64,000 bases of DNA from Micromonospora sp. NBC_00389 (GTDB taxonomy: Bacteria; Actinomycetota; Actinomycetes; Mycobacteriales; Micromonosporaceae). How positions within the stretch are numbered: position 1 is the first letter of the stretch; each line of letters opens with the position of its first letter. This document shows, in pieces, positions 1-9,311 of the stretch. The stretch covers positions 620,001 through 684,000 of the forward strand of contig NZ_CP107947.1 in assembly GCF_036059255.1 (NCBI RefSeq), in the 5' to 3' direction. The translations under genes were made by a program, and so were the position numbers. Below the pieces are notes generated by a model. That model had not been told where the DNA came from, made no database searches, and saw only the letters and a program-made list of their open reading frames with translations.

Positions 1-1661
1 AACAGCACGAACCGGTCGAAGGAGCGGGTGAACCAGCGGTCGTGGGTGACCGCGATCACGGTCCCCTCGAACGCGTTCAGGCCCGCCTCCAGCGCCTCGG
101 CGCTGGCCAGGTCGAGGTTGTCGGTGGGCTCGTCCAACAGCAGCAGGGTCGCCCCGGACAGCTCCAGCAACAGCACCAGGAACCGGGCCTGCTGCCCACC
201 GGAGAGGGTGCCGAAGCGCTGGTCGCCCTGGGCGGCCAGTTCGTACCGGCTGAGCACACCCATCGCGGCGTGCCGGTCCATCCCGGTCCGGTGCTCGTCG
301 CCCCGCCAGAGGATCTCGACCAGCGTCTTCGACATCAGCTCCGGCCGGTCGTGGGTCTGGGAGAAGTGCCCGGGGCGGACGCGGGCACCGAGCCGGGCCG
401 TGCCGTCGTGCGCCACCGGGGCGAGCGCGCCCGCACCGTCGACCGGCCCGTTCGCCGGGTCGGGGTCGGTGCCGCCCCGGGCCAGCAGCCGCAGGAAGTG
501 CGACTTGCCGGTGCCGTTGGCACCGAGCACAGCCACCCGGTCGCCGTACCAGATCTCCAGGTCGAAGGGGTAGGTCAGGCCGTCCAGCTCCAGCTGCTCG
601 CAGACGACCGCGCGCTTGCCGGTCCGCCCGCCGGTCAGCCGCATCCGGATGTCCTGGTCCTTCGGCGGTACGGGAGGCGGCCCGGCCTCCTCGAACTTGC
701 GCAGCCGGGTCTGCGCGGCCTGATAGCGCGAGGCCAGCCCGTCGTTGTACGCCGCCTTCTGCTTGTACATCAGCATCAGCTCGCGCAGCTTCTGGTGTTC
801 CTCGTCCCAGCGCCGACGCAGCTCGTCGAGACGGGCGTGTCGGGCCACCCGCGCCTCGTACCAGCTGGCGAAACCACCCGGGTGCACCCAGGCGCTGCCG
901 CCCTCCACGGCGACCACCCGGTCGGCGGTCTGGGCCAGCAGCTCGCGGTCGTGCGAGACGTAGAGCACCGACTTGGTCGACTCGCGCAGCCGCGCCTCCA
1001 GCCAGCGCTTGCCCGGCACGTCGAGGAAGTTGTCCGGCTCGTCGAGCAGCAGCACCTCGTCGGGGCCGCGCAGCAGCAGCTCCAGTGCGAAGCGCTTCTG
1101 CTGTCCACCGGAGAGGGTGCGGACCGGCCGGTCCCGGACGCCGTCCCAGGGCAGGTCAAGCACGATGGTGGCGACGGTGTCGAAGAGCACCTCGGCGTCG
1201 TACCCGCCGGCCTCGCCCCAGGCGCCCAGCGCGTCGGCGTACGCCAGCTGGGCCTTGCCGGCGGCGGTGCTGTACTTGCCGCGGACCTCGGCCGCCCGCA
1301 TGGCCGCCTCGGTCTCGCCGAGCCGGCGGCCGGCCTCACGCAGTGCCGGTGGGGCCAGCGACAGCGCCATGTCGGCCAGCGTCGACTCGTCGCCGATCAT
1401 GCCGATGAACTGGCGCATCACGCCCAGCCCGCCGGCCCGCGCGACGGCGCCGGTACGCACCGGCAGGTCGCCGGCGACCATCCGCAGCAGCGTCGTCTTA
1501 CCCGCGCCGTTCGGCCCGACCAGGGCGACCTTGCTGCCCTCCCCGACCCGGAACGACACGTCGGCGAAGAGTTCCCGACCGTCGGGCAGGATGTGCCCGA
1601 CCGCTGCCACATCCACGTATCCCACGCCGGGATCCTGCCCCAGTGAGGGCCGGGGGGACAT
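1..1661 (-). CDS. ABC-F family ATPase, 3' end cut by window edge
   Basis: Soluble twin-ATPase protein of the ABC-F class, which acts on ribosomes rather than in transport. Two nucleotide-binding domains are visible and there are no membrane segments. Domain 1 has Walker A GPNGAGKTT (about residues 49-57), signature LSGGQQ and Walker B LLLLDEPDN. Domain 2 has Walker A GANGTGKS, LSGGQQ and LLLLDEPTDN. A charged linker (about residues 260-330) separates them, as expected for ABC-F. The start is ATG at 1661, 4 nt after the upstream methyltransferase stop, so the two are probably co-transcribed; a GTG at 1625 is an alternative. The last visible residues are DRFVLF, so an estimated 20-50 residues lie outside the window. 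Whether it gives antibiotic resistance or is housekeeping cannot be told from the sequence. Confidence 0.93.
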   Translation of the reverse strand, partial: MSPRPSLGQDPGVGYVDVAAVGHILPDGRELFADVSFRVGEGSKVALVGPNGAGKTTLLRMVAGDLPVRTGAVARAGGLGVMRQFIGMIGDESTLADMALSLAPPALREAGRRLGETEAAMRAAEVRGKYSTAAGKAQLAYADALGAWGEAGGYDAEVLFDTVATIVLDLPWDGVRDRPVRTLSGGQQKRFALELLLRGPDEVLLLDEPDNFLDVPGKRWLEARLRESTKSVLYVSHDRELLAQTADRVVAVEGGSAWVHPGGFASWYEARVARHARLDELRRRWDEEHQKLRELMLMYKQKAAYNDGLASRYQAAQTRLRKFEEAGPPPVPPKDQDIRMRLTGGRTGKRAVVCEQLELDGLTYPFDLEIWYGDRVAVLGANGTGKSHFLRLLARGGTDPDPANGPVDGAGALAPVAHDGTARLGARVRPGHFSQTHDRPELMSKTLVEILWRGDEHRTGMDRHAAMGVLSRYELAAQGDQRFGTLSGGQQARFLVLLLELSGATLLLLDEPTDNLDLASAEALEAGLNAFEGTVIAVTHDRWFTRSFDRFVL

Positions 1662-1665
1662 CCAA

Positions 1666-2271
1666 TTACCGGGTGACCCGCAGCACCCGGAAGCCCTTCT
1701 GGCTGGCGCACCGCTCAACCTGCCAGCCCTGTTCGGTGAGCCAGCGGTGCAGTGAGTCGCCGCCGAGGTGCCGGGCGACCACCAGCCAGCCGACGCCGTC
1801 CGGGGCGAGCCGGGGCAGCCAGCGCAGCAGCAGGTCGTGCAGCCCGTCCTTGCCGATCCGGATCGGCGGGTTCGACCAGAGCTGGGCGAAGCGGATCTCG
1901 GCCGGTACGTCGTCCGGTGCGCTGACCCGGACCCGGTCGGCGGCGCCGACCCGGACCGCGTTGGCCGCGGTCAGCTCGCGGGCGCGGGCGTTGACGTCGA
2001 CCGCCCAGACGGTGCTCGCCGGTGCCGTGTCGGCCAGCACACAGGCGATCGGCCCGAACCCGCAGCCGAGGTCGAGCAGATCGCCGGTGGTGTCGGCGGT
2101 GGGCAGGTCGGCCTTCCGCAGGAGCACGGCGGTGCCCGGGTCGAGACGGCTGGCGGAGAAGACCCCGCCGGCCGAGGCGAGCCGGTAGTCGCGGCCGGCC
2201 ACGGAGAACTCGACCTCGCGCGGCGGGGCGTCGCTGGCGGGCTGAGCGCTGAAGTAGTGGTCGCCGGTCAC
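1666..2271 (-). CDS. RsmC-like class I SAM-dependent methyltransferase
   Basis: Methyltransferase of the MTS/RsmC type, predicted to methylate a guanine exocyclic amine in RNA. Motif I is DLGCGFGP, and the catalytic NPPI tetrapeptide (in SNPPIRIG) follows about 80 residues later, which is diagnostic of N-methylation of bases. At 201 aa it is the single-domain form without the N-terminal pseudo-domain of E. coli RsmC. I chose GTG at 2271, giving a start VTGDHYF; the frame stays open to 2325 but those extra 18 residues are Arg/Ala-rich and not family-like. It lies 4 nt upstream of the ABC-F gene and divergent from the 2353 gene. The exact substrate is inferred from family only. Confidence 0.88.
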   Translation of the reverse strand: MTGDHYFSAQPASDAPPREVEFSVAGRDYRLASAGGVFSASRLDPGTAVLLRKADLPTADTTGDLLDLGCGFGPIACVLADTAPASTVWAVDVNARARELTAANAVRVGAADRVRVSAPDDVPAEIRFAQLWSNPPIRIGKDGLHDLLLRWLPRLAPDGVGWLVVARHLGGDSLHRWLTEQGWQVERCASQKGFRVLRVTR

Positions 2272-2352
2272 GCCGGCAATTCTCGCACCGGCCCGTGCAC
2301 GCCATGACACGGCCCACGCGTACATTTCCCATTATTACCCCCTAAAGGGACA

Positions 2353-3438
2353 ATGCCTCTTACTCTGGGCGACATGGTGTATCGGTACGAGTCCGATGAG
2401 GACGCTTTCGAGGAGTACCCGGAGCCCGGGTCCGACCTGGCGGTGCCCGGCGGCCCGCCCCCGCCGGCCGGGCCCTCTCCGTCGCGCTTCCCCACCCCGT
2501 CGCTGCGCCGGCCGAACCAGATCGCGCTGCCGTCGTCCCAGCCGCCGCCGGCCCGTGCCGACATCCCGCCCGCCGCGCCTCGCGATCAGGTCTACACCTC
2601 GGCACAGCCGATCGAGGCGCCCCCCGAGCGCAGCGGTGGCCGACTCTGGCAGGTGCTGATCGGCGGCGCGGCCGTCCTGGTCCTGCTCGCGCTCTGTGGC
2701 CTGGGCGTCGCCGCGCTGCTGATGGATCGCGACCCGCAGCCGCAGGCCACCCCGACCTACCAGCCGAACGCCGCCGCCGCGTCCGCCGCCCCGGCGGAAC
2801 GGGAGGACCTCGACTCCCGGGACACCGACCAGGCTCCGCTCACCGCCAAGGAACTCTTCCCCGGCAAGGAGCTGAAGGTCACCGACGGCCAGCCGGCCTA
2901 CAAGGTGCTCAAGACGCACTCCAGCGGCAGCTGCGCCGTCGCCGCCACCGACGAGGTGGCCGACCTGCTGGTCCGGCTCGGCTGCAACCAGGTGGTCCGG
3001 GGCACACTGCGGACTCCCGACGGCGACCACCTGGTCACCACCGGGCTGTTCAACCTGACCGACAAGGTCAGCGCGGAACGGGTCCGGGACCGGATCCGGC
3101 AGTTGCTCGACGAGCGGCAGGGCCGGTTCCGGGGCCTGGTCGGCAGCGACGGCGACGGCAGTGACGTGGTGGCCACCGCCCCGGCGCGGGTCGGCTGGCA
3201 GGTCCGCGGCCACTACCTGGCGTACGCGCTGGTGGTCCGTGCGGACGGGACCGCGGTCAAGTCCGGCGACACCAAGGTCCGGGAAATCCTCTTCGACATG
3301 ATCGAGCTGCACCTCAGCCAAGGCGTGCTGCAGAAGCGGGTCGACGGCGGCACGGCCGGGCAACCGACCCCGGGCCCGACGGAGAGCGGCGCAACGCAGA
3401 GCGGCGGCACCCGCAACGACAGTCTGCCGGGCGACTGA
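2353..3438 (+). CDS. Proline-rich single-pass membrane protein, unknown function
   Basis: 361 aa with a clear three-part layout: an acidic then Pro/Arg-rich cytoplasmic stretch (residues 1-95), one transmembrane helix (about 97-122, rich in Leu/Val/Ala), a Pro/Ala linker, and an extracellular domain (about 150-330) with a pair of cysteines (SGSCAVAA and RLGCNQVV). The tail is Thr/Gly/Ser-rich. I do not recognise a catalytic motif. AGGGA lies only 2 nt before ATG 2353; ATG at 2374 (MVYRYES) is an equally plausible start. It is the only plus-strand gene in the first 40 kb and converges on truA. The family looks actinobacterial and the role is unknown. Confidence 0.8.
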   Translation: MPLTLGDMVYRYESDEDAFEEYPEPGSDLAVPGGPPPPAGPSPSRFPTPSLRRPNQIALPSSQPPPARADIPPAAPRDQVYTSAQPIEAPPERSGGRLWQVLIGGAAVLVLLALCGLGVAALLMDRDPQPQATPTYQPNAAAASAAPAEREDLDSRDTDQAPLTAKELFPGKELKVTDGQPAYKVLKTHSSGSCAVAATDEVADLLVRLGCNQVVRGTLRTPDGDHLVTTGLFNLTDKVSAERVRDRIRQLLDERQGRFRGLVGSDGDGSDVVATAPARVGWQVRGHYLAYALVVRADGTAVKSGDTKVREILFDMIELHLSQGVLQKRVDGGTAGQPTPGPTESGATQSGGTRNDSLPGD

Positions 3439-3444
3439 CCTCGC

Positions 3445-3539
3445 CCCGCCGGCTACGGTCCCGGCCGTCGGCGGTCCAGCCCTCGACCGGGGGTCGGCCG
3501 TCGGCGGTCAGCCCTCGACCGGGACCCGTAGCCGGCGGG
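3445..3539. terminator. Convergent inverted repeat with tandem duplication
   Basis: A 20-nt arm at 3445-3464 pairs with 3519-3539 except for one bulged base. The right arm lies in the last codons of truA. Between the arms is a tandem near-duplicate with a period of 33 nt (3463-3491 and 3496-3523), whose second copy contains the truA stop codon. The position between two convergent genes suits a bidirectional terminator. Confidence 0.5.
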
Positions 3540-4338
3540 TGAGGTCGGCGCGGCGGGCGTACTCGGCCGGGTCGGCCGGGTAGCCGACCTCGACCAGGGT
3601 CAGCCCGTGCGCCGGAGCGACGGTCACCTCGCTGGACCGCTCCTGGCGGGTGAGCAGGCTGCCCGGCCACTCCACCGGGCGGCGGCCGTCCCCGGCCACC
3701 AGCATCGCCCCCACCAGGCTGCGCACCATGGCCTGGCAGAACGCGTCCGCCTGCACGGTGGCGATCAGGATGCCGTCCGGGTCACGGCGCCAGTCCAGCC
3801 GGGTCACCTCGCGCAGGGTGGTCGCGTTCTCCTTGCGCCGGCAGTACGCGGCGAAGTCGTGCTCCCCGACCAGGCCGGTCGCCGCGGCGTTCAACGCGGC
3901 CAGATCCAGCGGCCTCGGCCAGGCCAGCACCTCGTGCCGGCGCAGCGGCTCCGCGCCGTACCGGGCGTCGGTGACCCGGTACTCGTAGCGGCGGAAGGTG
4001 GCCGAGAAACGGGCATCGAAGTCTGCCGGCATCTCGGTCATCGCCCGTACCCGCACGTCGGTGGGGAGCAGCCGGGCCAGCCGGCGCAGCAGCCGCTGCT
4101 CGTGCTGCCGCCACACGTCGGCGGTGAGGTCCAGGTGGCAGACCTGCCCGGTCGCGTGCACCCCCGCGTCGGTCCGCCCGGCCACGGTCAACCCGGTGGC
4201 CGTGCCGGCACCGAGCACCAGGTCCAGGGTCTCGACGAGCACCCCGGCGACCGTGCGCCGGGTCGGCTGGGCGGCCCACCCGGAGAAGCCGGTGCCGTCG
4301 TACGAGACGTCCAGCCGCAGCCGGATCCGCTCGTCCAC
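3508..4338 (-). CDS. truA: tRNA pseudouridine(38-40) synthase TruA
   Basis: Isomerises uridines 38-40 of the tRNA anticodon stem-loop to pseudouridine. The catalytic aspartate is D57 in GRTDAGVHA; the N-terminal DVSYDGTGFSGW motif and C-terminal FCQAMVRSLVG are also family hallmarks. Length 276 aa, normal for actinobacteria. The start is GTG 4338 because a GGAGG sits 6 nt upstream; the frame is open further upstream into rplQ but that part is Arg/Pro-rich antisense sequence. truA follows rplQ as in many actinobacteria, separated by a strong hairpin (4358-4394), so its expression probably depends on read-through or a weak local promoter. Confidence 0.95.
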   Translation of the reverse strand: MDERIRLRLDVSYDGTGFSGWAAQPTRRTVAGVLVETLDLVLGAGTATGLTVAGRTDAGVHATGQVCHLDLTADVWRQHEQRLLRRLARLLPTDVRVRAMTEMPADFDARFSATFRRYEYRVTDARYGAEPLRRHEVLAWPRPLDLAALNAAATGLVGEHDFAAYCRRKENATTLREVTRLDWRRDPDGILIATVQADAFCQAMVRSLVGAMLVAGDGRRPVEWPGSLLTRQERSSEVTVAPAHGLTLVEVGYPADPAEYARRADLTRRLRVPVEG

Positions 4339-4357
4339 CTCGTACCTCCAGTTATGG

Positions 4358-4394
4358 GTCGGGCCCGACACCCCGATGGGGTGCCGGGCCCGAC
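4358..4394 (-). terminator. Hairpin between rplQ and truA
   Basis: 17-nt arms (4358-4374 and 4378-4394) with one mismatch and a 3-nt loop, starting 12 nt after the rplQ stop. No U tract follows, so this is a U-less hairpin of the kind seen at other junctions here. It likely ends most alpha-operon transcripts. Confidence 0.7.
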
Positions 4395-4405
4395 GTTGCC
4401 CTTGA

Positions 4406-4963
4406 TCAGGCCTTGTTCTCGGTGGCCTCGTCGCTGTCCTCGCGGGCGGCGGCGGTGTCACCGGACGCCGACACCGGCGCCTCGGAGTCCTGGTCGGCCT
4501 GGGCCGACTGCGGGGTCTCCTCGGCCGGGGCGAGCGCCTCGACCTTGTCCTGCTGCGCGGCCTTGCGGGCGGCGGTCTTCTTGTTCGCCTTCGGCTCGGC
4601 GACCTGAAGCTCCTCCACCAGCTCGATGATCGCCATCGGCGCGTTGTCACCCTTGCGCGGACCGGTCTTCACGATCCGGGTGTAGCCGCCGGGGCGGTTG
4701 ACGTACCGGGGCGCGATCTGGTCGAACAGGGCGTAGACCACGTCCTTGTCCTTGACGACGCCCAGCACCCGCCGCCGCGCGGCCAGGTCACCGCGCTTGG
4801 CCTTGGTGATGAGCTGCTCGGCCAGCGGACGCAGCCGCCGGGCCTTCGTCTCGGTGGTCTTGATCTTGCCGTGCTGGAACAGCGCGGTGGCCAAGTTGGC
4901 CAGCATCAGCCGCTCGTGCGCGGGGCTGCCGCCGAGGCGGGGGCCCTTGGTGGGCGTGGGCAT
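4406..4963 (-). CDS. rplQ: 50S ribosomal protein L17
   Basis: Large-subunit protein near the exit tunnel. The conserved core occupies residues 1-120, beginning [20 protein letters not shown], and includes the typical [16 protein letters not shown] segment. The remaining 65 residues are an acidic Ala/Glu/Ser-rich tail seen in actinobacterial L17 (E. coli L17 is 127 aa). Last ribosomal gene of the alpha operon, 34 nt after rpoA. Confidence 0.98.
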   Translation of the reverse strand: MPTPTKGPRLGGSPAHERLMLANLATALFQHGKIKTTETKARRLRPLAEQLITKAKRGDLAARRRVLGVVKDKDVVYALFDQIAPRYVNRPGGYTRIVKTGPRKGDNAPMAIIELVEELQVAEPKANKKTAARKAAQQDKVEALAPAEETPQSAQADQDSEAPVSASGDTAAAREDSDEATENKA

Positions 4964-4997
4964 GCTTGGTGCTCCTCAGTTGTGGCGGCAGCGCGGA

Positions 4998-6020
4998 CTA
5001 GAGCTGCTCGGTCTCGCGGTAGTCGTCGGTGTCGTAGTCGGCCTCGCCGAAGGTGTCCACGACGTGCGCCGGGTCGAAGTTCGGGGCCGAATCCTTCAGC
5101 CCCAGGCCCATCCCGGCGAGCTTCATCTTGACCTCGTCGATCGACTTCTGACCGAAGTTGCGGATGTCGAGGAGGTCGGCCTCGGTACGCCCGATGAGCT
5201 CACCAACGGTGTTGATGCCCTCGCGCTTGAGGCAGTTGTAGGAGCGGACGGTGAGGTCGAGCTCCTCGATCGGCAGGGCGAGGTCCGCCGCCAGCTGGGC
5301 GTCCTGCGGGGACGGCCCGATGTCGATACCCTCGGCGGTCTCGTCCAGCTCCCGGGCCAGCCCGAACAGCTCCACCAGCGTCGAGCCGGCGGAGGCCAGC
5401 GCGGTACGCGGGCCCATCGACGGCTTGGTCTCGACGTCGATGATCAGCCGGTCGAAGTCGGTGCGCTGCTCGACGCGGGTCGCCTCGACGCGGTAGGTCA
5501 CCTTGAGCACCGGCGAGTAGATCGAGTCGACCGGGATGCGGCCGATCTCGGCGCCGGACTGCTTGTTCTGTGCAGCCGTCACGTAGCCCCGGCCCCGCTC
5601 GACGGTCAGCTCCATGTCGAGCCGGCCCTTGCCGTTGAGGGTGGCGAGCTTCAGGTCCGGGTTGTGCACCGAGACGCCGGCCGGGGGCTGGATGTCACCC
5701 GCGGTCACGTCGCCCGGGCCCTGCTTGCGCAGGTACATGCTGACCGGCTCGTCGTGCTCGGAGCTGACGCACAGCTCCTTGATGTTCATGACGAGCTCGA
5801 CCACGTCCTCCTTGACACCGGGGATCGTGGTGAACTCGTGCAGCACGCCGTCGATCTTGATCGAGGTGACCGCCGCACCCGGGATCGACGACAGCAGCGT
5901 GCGCCGCAGCGAGTTGCCCAGGGTGTAGCCGAAGCCCGGCTCCAGCGGCTCGATGGCGAACCGCGACCGGGTCTCGTTGATCGACTCCTCGGAGAGGGAG
6001 GGTCGCTGGCTGATGAGCAT
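4998..6020 (-). CDS. rpoA: RNA polymerase alpha subunit
   Basis: Assembly platform of RNA polymerase, 340 aa. The N-terminal dimerisation domain (residues 1-230) has the [20 protein letters not shown] motif. A flexible acidic linker leads to the C-terminal domain (about 250-320), which has [12 protein letters not shown] and the helix-hairpin-helix that binds UP elements and activators. Family length is normal. Sits between rpsD and rplQ in the usual order; a 13-bp hairpin separates it from rpsD. Confidence 0.99.
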   Translation of the reverse strand: MLISQRPSLSEESINETRSRFAIEPLEPGFGYTLGNSLRRTLLSSIPGAAVTSIKIDGVLHEFTTIPGVKEDVVELVMNIKELCVSSEHDEPVSMYLRKQGPGDVTAGDIQPPAGVSVHNPDLKLATLNGKGRLDMELTVERGRGYVTAAQNKQSGAEIGRIPVDSIYSPVLKVTYRVEATRVEQRTDFDRLIIDVETKPSMGPRTALASAGSTLVELFGLARELDETAEGIDIGPSPQDAQLAADLALPIEELDLTVRSYNCLKREGINTVGELIGRTEADLLDIRNFGQKSIDEVKMKLAGMGLGLKDSAPNFDPAHVVDTFGEADYDTDDYRETEQL

Positions 6021-6076
6021 GGTTTCTCTTCTCTTCCGGGACGCCCGCTATTTGACGCCCACGACACAAACTGTTC

Positions 6077-6106
6077 CGGTGGCCCGCCCCTGAGGGCGGG
6101 CCACCG
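6077..6106 (-). terminator. Perfect 13-bp hairpin between rpsD and rpoA
   Basis: Arms 6077-6089 and 6094-6106 are perfectly complementary with a CTGA loop, 14 nt after the rpsD stop. No U tract. It may attenuate or protect mRNA ends between r-protein and polymerase genes. Confidence 0.6.
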
Positions 6107-6119
6107 CAACGAGCTCCGA

Positions 6120-6746
6120 CTACTTGGAGTAGAGCTCGACGATCAGCTGCTCCTGGACCTGCGTGTCGATGACCTGCCGGGCCGGGAGGGAGTGCACCAG
6201 GATCTTCATCTGGCTGGGGATTGCCTCGAGCCAGGCCGGCACCGCCCGCGAACCCGCCTGAGCCTGCGCCACGATGAACGGGGTGAGCTCCTTGCTCTTG
6301 CCCCGGACCTCGATGATGTCGTGCTCCTTGACGCGGTACGACGGGATGTCGACCTTCTTGCCGTTCACCGTGAAGTGACCGTGCTTGACCAACTGGCGGG
6401 CCATGTCCCGCGAGTGGGCGTAGCCGGCCCGGTAAACGACGTTGTCCAGCCGCGACTCGAGGATCTGCAGGAGGACCTCACCGGTCTTGGCCTGCTTGCC
6501 AACGGCTTCCTCGTAGTAACCGCGGAACTGCTTCTCCAGCACGCCGTAGACACGACGGGCCTTCTGCTTCTCACGGAGCTGGAGCAGGTACTCCGTCTCC
6601 TTCGTGCGGCCGCGGCCGTGCTGCCCGGGCGGGAACGGCCGGGACTCGAACGGGCACTTCGGGCCATCGCACTTGCTGCCCTTGAGGAACAGCTTCATCT
6701 TCTCCCGCCGGCAACGGCGGCAGTCAGCACCGGTGTAACGAGCCAT
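6120..6746 (-). CDS. rpsD: 30S ribosomal protein S4
   Basis: Primary 16S rRNA-binding protein, 208 aa. The N-terminus keeps a zinc-binding set of cysteines (DCRRCRREK then KCDGPKC, residues 8-31), so this is the C+ form. The S4 RNA-binding domain is at about residues 98-160. The C-terminus ends VELYSK as usual. In other bacteria S4 represses its own operon; no S4 leader is obvious here. Confidence 0.99.
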   Translation of the reverse strand: MARYTGADCRRCRREKMKLFLKGSKCDGPKCPFESRPFPPGQHGRGRTKETEYLLQLREKQKARRVYGVLEKQFRGYYEEAVGKQAKTGEVLLQILESRLDNVVYRAGYAHSRDMARQLVKHGHFTVNGKKVDIPSYRVKEHDIIEVRGKSKELTPFIVAQAQAGSRAVPAWLEAIPSQMKILVHSLPARQVIDTQVQEQLIVELYSK

Positions 6747-6759
6747 CTCTCTCTACCTC

Positions 6760-7167
6760 TCAGACCCGGCGACGCTTCGGCGGACGGCATCCGTTGTGCG
6801 GCTGCGGGGTGACGTCGGAGATCTGCCCGACCTCGAGGCCCACGGCCTGCAGCGAACGGATGGCGGTCTCCCGGCCGGAGCCGGGGCCCTTGACGAACAC
6901 GTCGACCTTGCGCATGCCGTGCTCCATGGCCCGACGCGCGGCGGCCTCGGCGGCCAGCTGCGCGGCGAACGGAGTCGACTTGCGGGAGCCCTTGAAGCCC
7001 ACCTGGCCCGCGGAGGCCCAGGAGATGACCGCACCGGTCGGGTCCGTGATGGACACGATGGTGTTGTTGAAGGTGCTCTTGATGTGCGCCTGCCCGTGGG
7101 CGACGTTCTTGCGTTCCTTGCGCCGGACCTTCTTTACAGCGGCTCCGGCACGAGCCTTCGGTGGCAT
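6760..7167 (-). CDS. rpsK: 30S ribosomal protein S11
   Basis: Platform protein of the 30S subunit near the E site, 135 aa. The conserved blocks [22 protein letters not shown] and the C-terminal [18 protein letters not shown] identify it. Starts MPPKARAG as in other actinobacteria. 18 nt after rpsM. Confidence 0.99.
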
Positions 7168-7185
7168 AAGTCTGTGCGCTCCTAG

Positions 7186-7566
7186 TTACTTCTTGCCGGG
7201 CTTCTTCTTGCCGGCGACGGTCCGCTTCGGGCCCTTCCGGGTCCGTGCATTGGTCTTGGTCCGCTGGCCACGCACGGGCAGGCCCCGGCGGTGCCGGATG
7301 CCGGCGTAGCAGCCGATCTCGACCTTGCGGCGGATGTCAGCGGCGACCTCGCGGCGCAGGTCGCCTTCGACCTTGTAGTTGCCCTCGATGTGGTCGCGGA
7401 GCTGAACGAGCTCCTCGTCCGTGAGGTCCCGAGCGCGCTTGTCCGGCGAGATGCCGGTGGCGGCGAGCGTCTCCAGGGCGCGGGTACGACCCACGCCGAA
7501 GATGTAGGTGAGCGCGATCTCCATCCGCTTTTCGCGGGGGAGATCCACGCCGGCTAGACGTGCCAT
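7186..7566 (-). CDS. rpsM: 30S ribosomal protein S13
   Basis: Head protein of the 30S that contacts the large subunit and P-site tRNA, 126 aa. [19 protein letters not shown] at the N-terminus and [20 protein letters not shown] near the C-terminus are diagnostic. The basic tail ends KKPGKK. Confidence 0.99.
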   Translation of the reverse strand: MARLAGVDLPREKRMEIALTYIFGVGRTRALETLAATGISPDKRARDLTDEELVQLRDHIEGNYKVEGDLRREVAADIRRKVEIGCYAGIRHRRGLPVRGQRTKTNARTRKGPKRTVAGKKKPGKK

Positions 7567-7832
7567 GTGCGGGCGTACTCCTCGTGATGTGTGGCGGAGG
7601 TGTGGACCCGTCCCACCCCGCTACCGGCCGTCCCGTCTTTCCGACGCTGTCAGCGCCGGCGACCGGGATCGGTCGTTGCCCGAGCGGGCCCCGGCCTCCG
7701 ACCGGGGGTCAGCCACGCAGAAGTACGTCTCGCGTACCGCTCGTGGCTGGGACGAGCATTTGTGTTGTGTGCGTCGCTGGGGATCTGCCCGGACCAACAC
7801 CACCCGGCCGTGATCCGGCCGGACGGGCTGAG
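7567..7832. other. 266-nt spacer between rpmJ and rpsM
   Basis: No convincing gene on either strand. A small hairpin (CCGGCC/GGCCGG, about 7804-7823) follows the rpmJ stop. It may hold a secondary promoter for rpsM; I see no clear -35/-10 pair. Confidence 0.4.
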
Positions 7833-7946
7833 TCAGCCCTGGCGCTGCTTGTGGCGCGGGTCGGTGCAGATCACCATGACCCGGCCGTGCCGGCGAATCA
7901 CCCGGCACTTGTTGCAGATCCTCTTGACGCTCGGCTTGACCTTCAC
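7833..7946 (-). CDS. rpmJ: 50S ribosomal protein L36
   Basis: 37-aa zinc protein of the 50S subunit. The ligands C-N-K-C and the later C and H (in [13 protein letters not shown]) are all present, so it is the zinc-binding (C+) paralogue. Start is GTG 7946 (V-K-V-K-P-S-V-K), with AAGG 5 nt upstream; extending to the ATG at 7964 would add MGSKAT, which is not family-like. It lies between infA and rpsM, the standard order. Confidence 0.97.
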   Translation of the reverse strand: MKVKPSVKRICNKCRVIRRHGRVMVICTDPRHKQRQG

Positions 7947-8037
7947 GGTTGCCTTACTTCCCATCTGGCCCGGGGACGCGCAGAGCACGAGACCGGACGT
8001 CGAAGACGGACACGGGACTTCCCGGCCGCCGTCAGGA

Positions 8038-8259
8038 CTACTTGTAGCGGTAGACGATGCGCCCGCGGGTCAGGTCGTACGGCGAGAGTTCGACGACGAC
8101 CCGGTCCTCCGGCAGGATGCGGATGTAGTGCTGCCGCATCTTGCCGCTGATGTGAGCCAGCACCTTGTGGCCGTTCGCGAGCTCCACCCGGAACATAGCG
8201 TTCGGCAGGGGCTCGATGACCCGACCCTCGATCTCAATGGCTCCGTCTTTTTTCGGCAT
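8038..8259 (-). CDS. infA: Translation initiation factor IF-1
   Basis: 73-aa S1/OB-fold protein that occupies the ribosomal A site during initiation. [20 protein letters not shown] and the end [11 protein letters not shown] are canonical. ATG 8259 is preceded by GGAGG with 2-3 nt spacing. First gene of the alpha operon in this genome. Confidence 0.99.
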   Translation of the reverse strand: MPKKDGAIEIEGRVIEPLPNAMFRVELANGHKVLAHISGKMRQHYIRILPEDRVVVELSPYDLTRGRIVYRYK

Positions 8260-8559
8260 GTCCTCCGCTGTCCTGACGTCGATTGCTCCGGGCGGCCCAC
8301 AACGTCTTACACGGGAAACTGACCAAGAATCAGAAGCCCGCGCCAGCCGCGGCTCCAGGTCCCACCGAAGCGCAGGGTGGGCATGCCGGAGTGGACGCTG
8401 TGCGCCGAGCTGAAAGTGTACGCCGGCCTGCGGGCGGTCGCCAAACCGGCCACCCACCGCACCGCCGTGTCGGCCGCCGGTCCCCCGTCCGAGCGTCCGA
8501 TGATCTCCGCGGGCGGTCGCCGGCCGGGGTCACCAGACCGGCTCCCCCACGCCGGCGGA
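8260..8559. promoter_or_regulatory. Upstream region of infA
   Basis: 300-nt intergenic region holding the presumed alpha-operon promoter. The stretch 8300-8335 is locally less GC-rich and has a -10-like TAAGAC on the minus strand at 8304-8309, but no good -35 at 16-18 nt. No other structure is evident. Confidence 0.35.
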
Positions 8560-9165
8560 TCAGCCGGCCGGTCGCGGCTCGTCCCGTTCGTCCGGTCCAC
8601 CGGCGCGCAGCTCCCGTCGGCGGTCCCGCTTCGCCCGCTTGCGCTGCCGGCGGCGCTCCCGCTGGATCGCCTGGCGCCGCGGCTCTCCCCCGGTCAACCC
8701 GGTGACCGTGCGGACCACCAGCACCGCGCCCCACGGCCCGGCCACCCAGGCCGGCCAGAAGTAGAGCAGCTCCCGGCTGAGCAGCGAGGTCACCGCCCAG
8801 ATGGTCACCACGATGGCGATCACCCGCAGGTACGGCAGCCACACCTCGGCGAGCCAGCGGGCGGTGACGCCACCGGCCGCCACCGGGGCGGGCTGGCCGC
8901 CCGTACCGCCGGCCAGCAGGCCGGCAGCCGGCGGGGTGACCGCCGCCAGCGCCGACTGCTCCGGGGGCGTCACCGGTGGCAGGTCGGTGAGCAGCACGTC
9001 CAGCTCGGCGTAGGTGCGCGCGGCGTAGGCCCGCTGCAACCGCTCGTCGTACTCGTGCAGGTCCAGTCGGCCTTCGCCGAGGGCCACCCGCAACCGGTCC
9101 GCAACCGCCTCACGGTCCGCGTCAGCGGCTCGCATCCCGTCCCGCCCGTCCATGCCGGCAAGCAT
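8560..9165 (-). CDS. DUF1707 domain membrane protein
   Basis: 201 aa. A DUF1707 domain lies at residues 11-65 (starts MRAADADREAVADRL, includes LDLHEYDERL and TYAELDVLLTDLP). Pro/Ala-rich linker, then two membrane helices (about 114-136 and 138-158) and an Arg-rich cytoplasmic tail. DUF1707 is a short N-terminal module common in actinobacterial membrane and regulator proteins; its function is not established. Three in-frame starts exist (9165, 9153 and 9135); the last gives the domain start directly. Lies between map and infA and is not ribosomal. Confidence 0.82.
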   Translation of the reverse strand: MLAGMDGRDGMRAADADREAVADRLRVALGEGRLDLHEYDERLQRAYAARTYAELDVLLTDLPPVTPPEQSALAAVTPPAAGLLAGGTGGQPAPVAAGGVTARWLAEVWLPYLRVIAIVVTIWAVTSLLSRELLYFWPAWVAGPWGAVLVVRTVTGLTGGEPRRQAIQRERRRQRKRAKRDRRRELRAGGPDERDEPRPAG

Positions 9166-9311
9166 GCCACCGACACGCCAGCGGCGTCCCACCCGGTCGT
9201 CCCGCCTTGATCCACCCGGGTCGCCGCGGCCTCCGGCGCCGGCCCTGCCGGCACTCGCCTGACCGGGTCGCCAGGCTGGCGCTCGTTCGGCCGGGTCGCG
9301 GTAGGTGTCGG

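Noticed and set aside
4339..4650. Longer N-terminus for TruA
   Set aside because: Runs into rplQ antisense sequence, and GTG 4338 has a perfect GGAGG.
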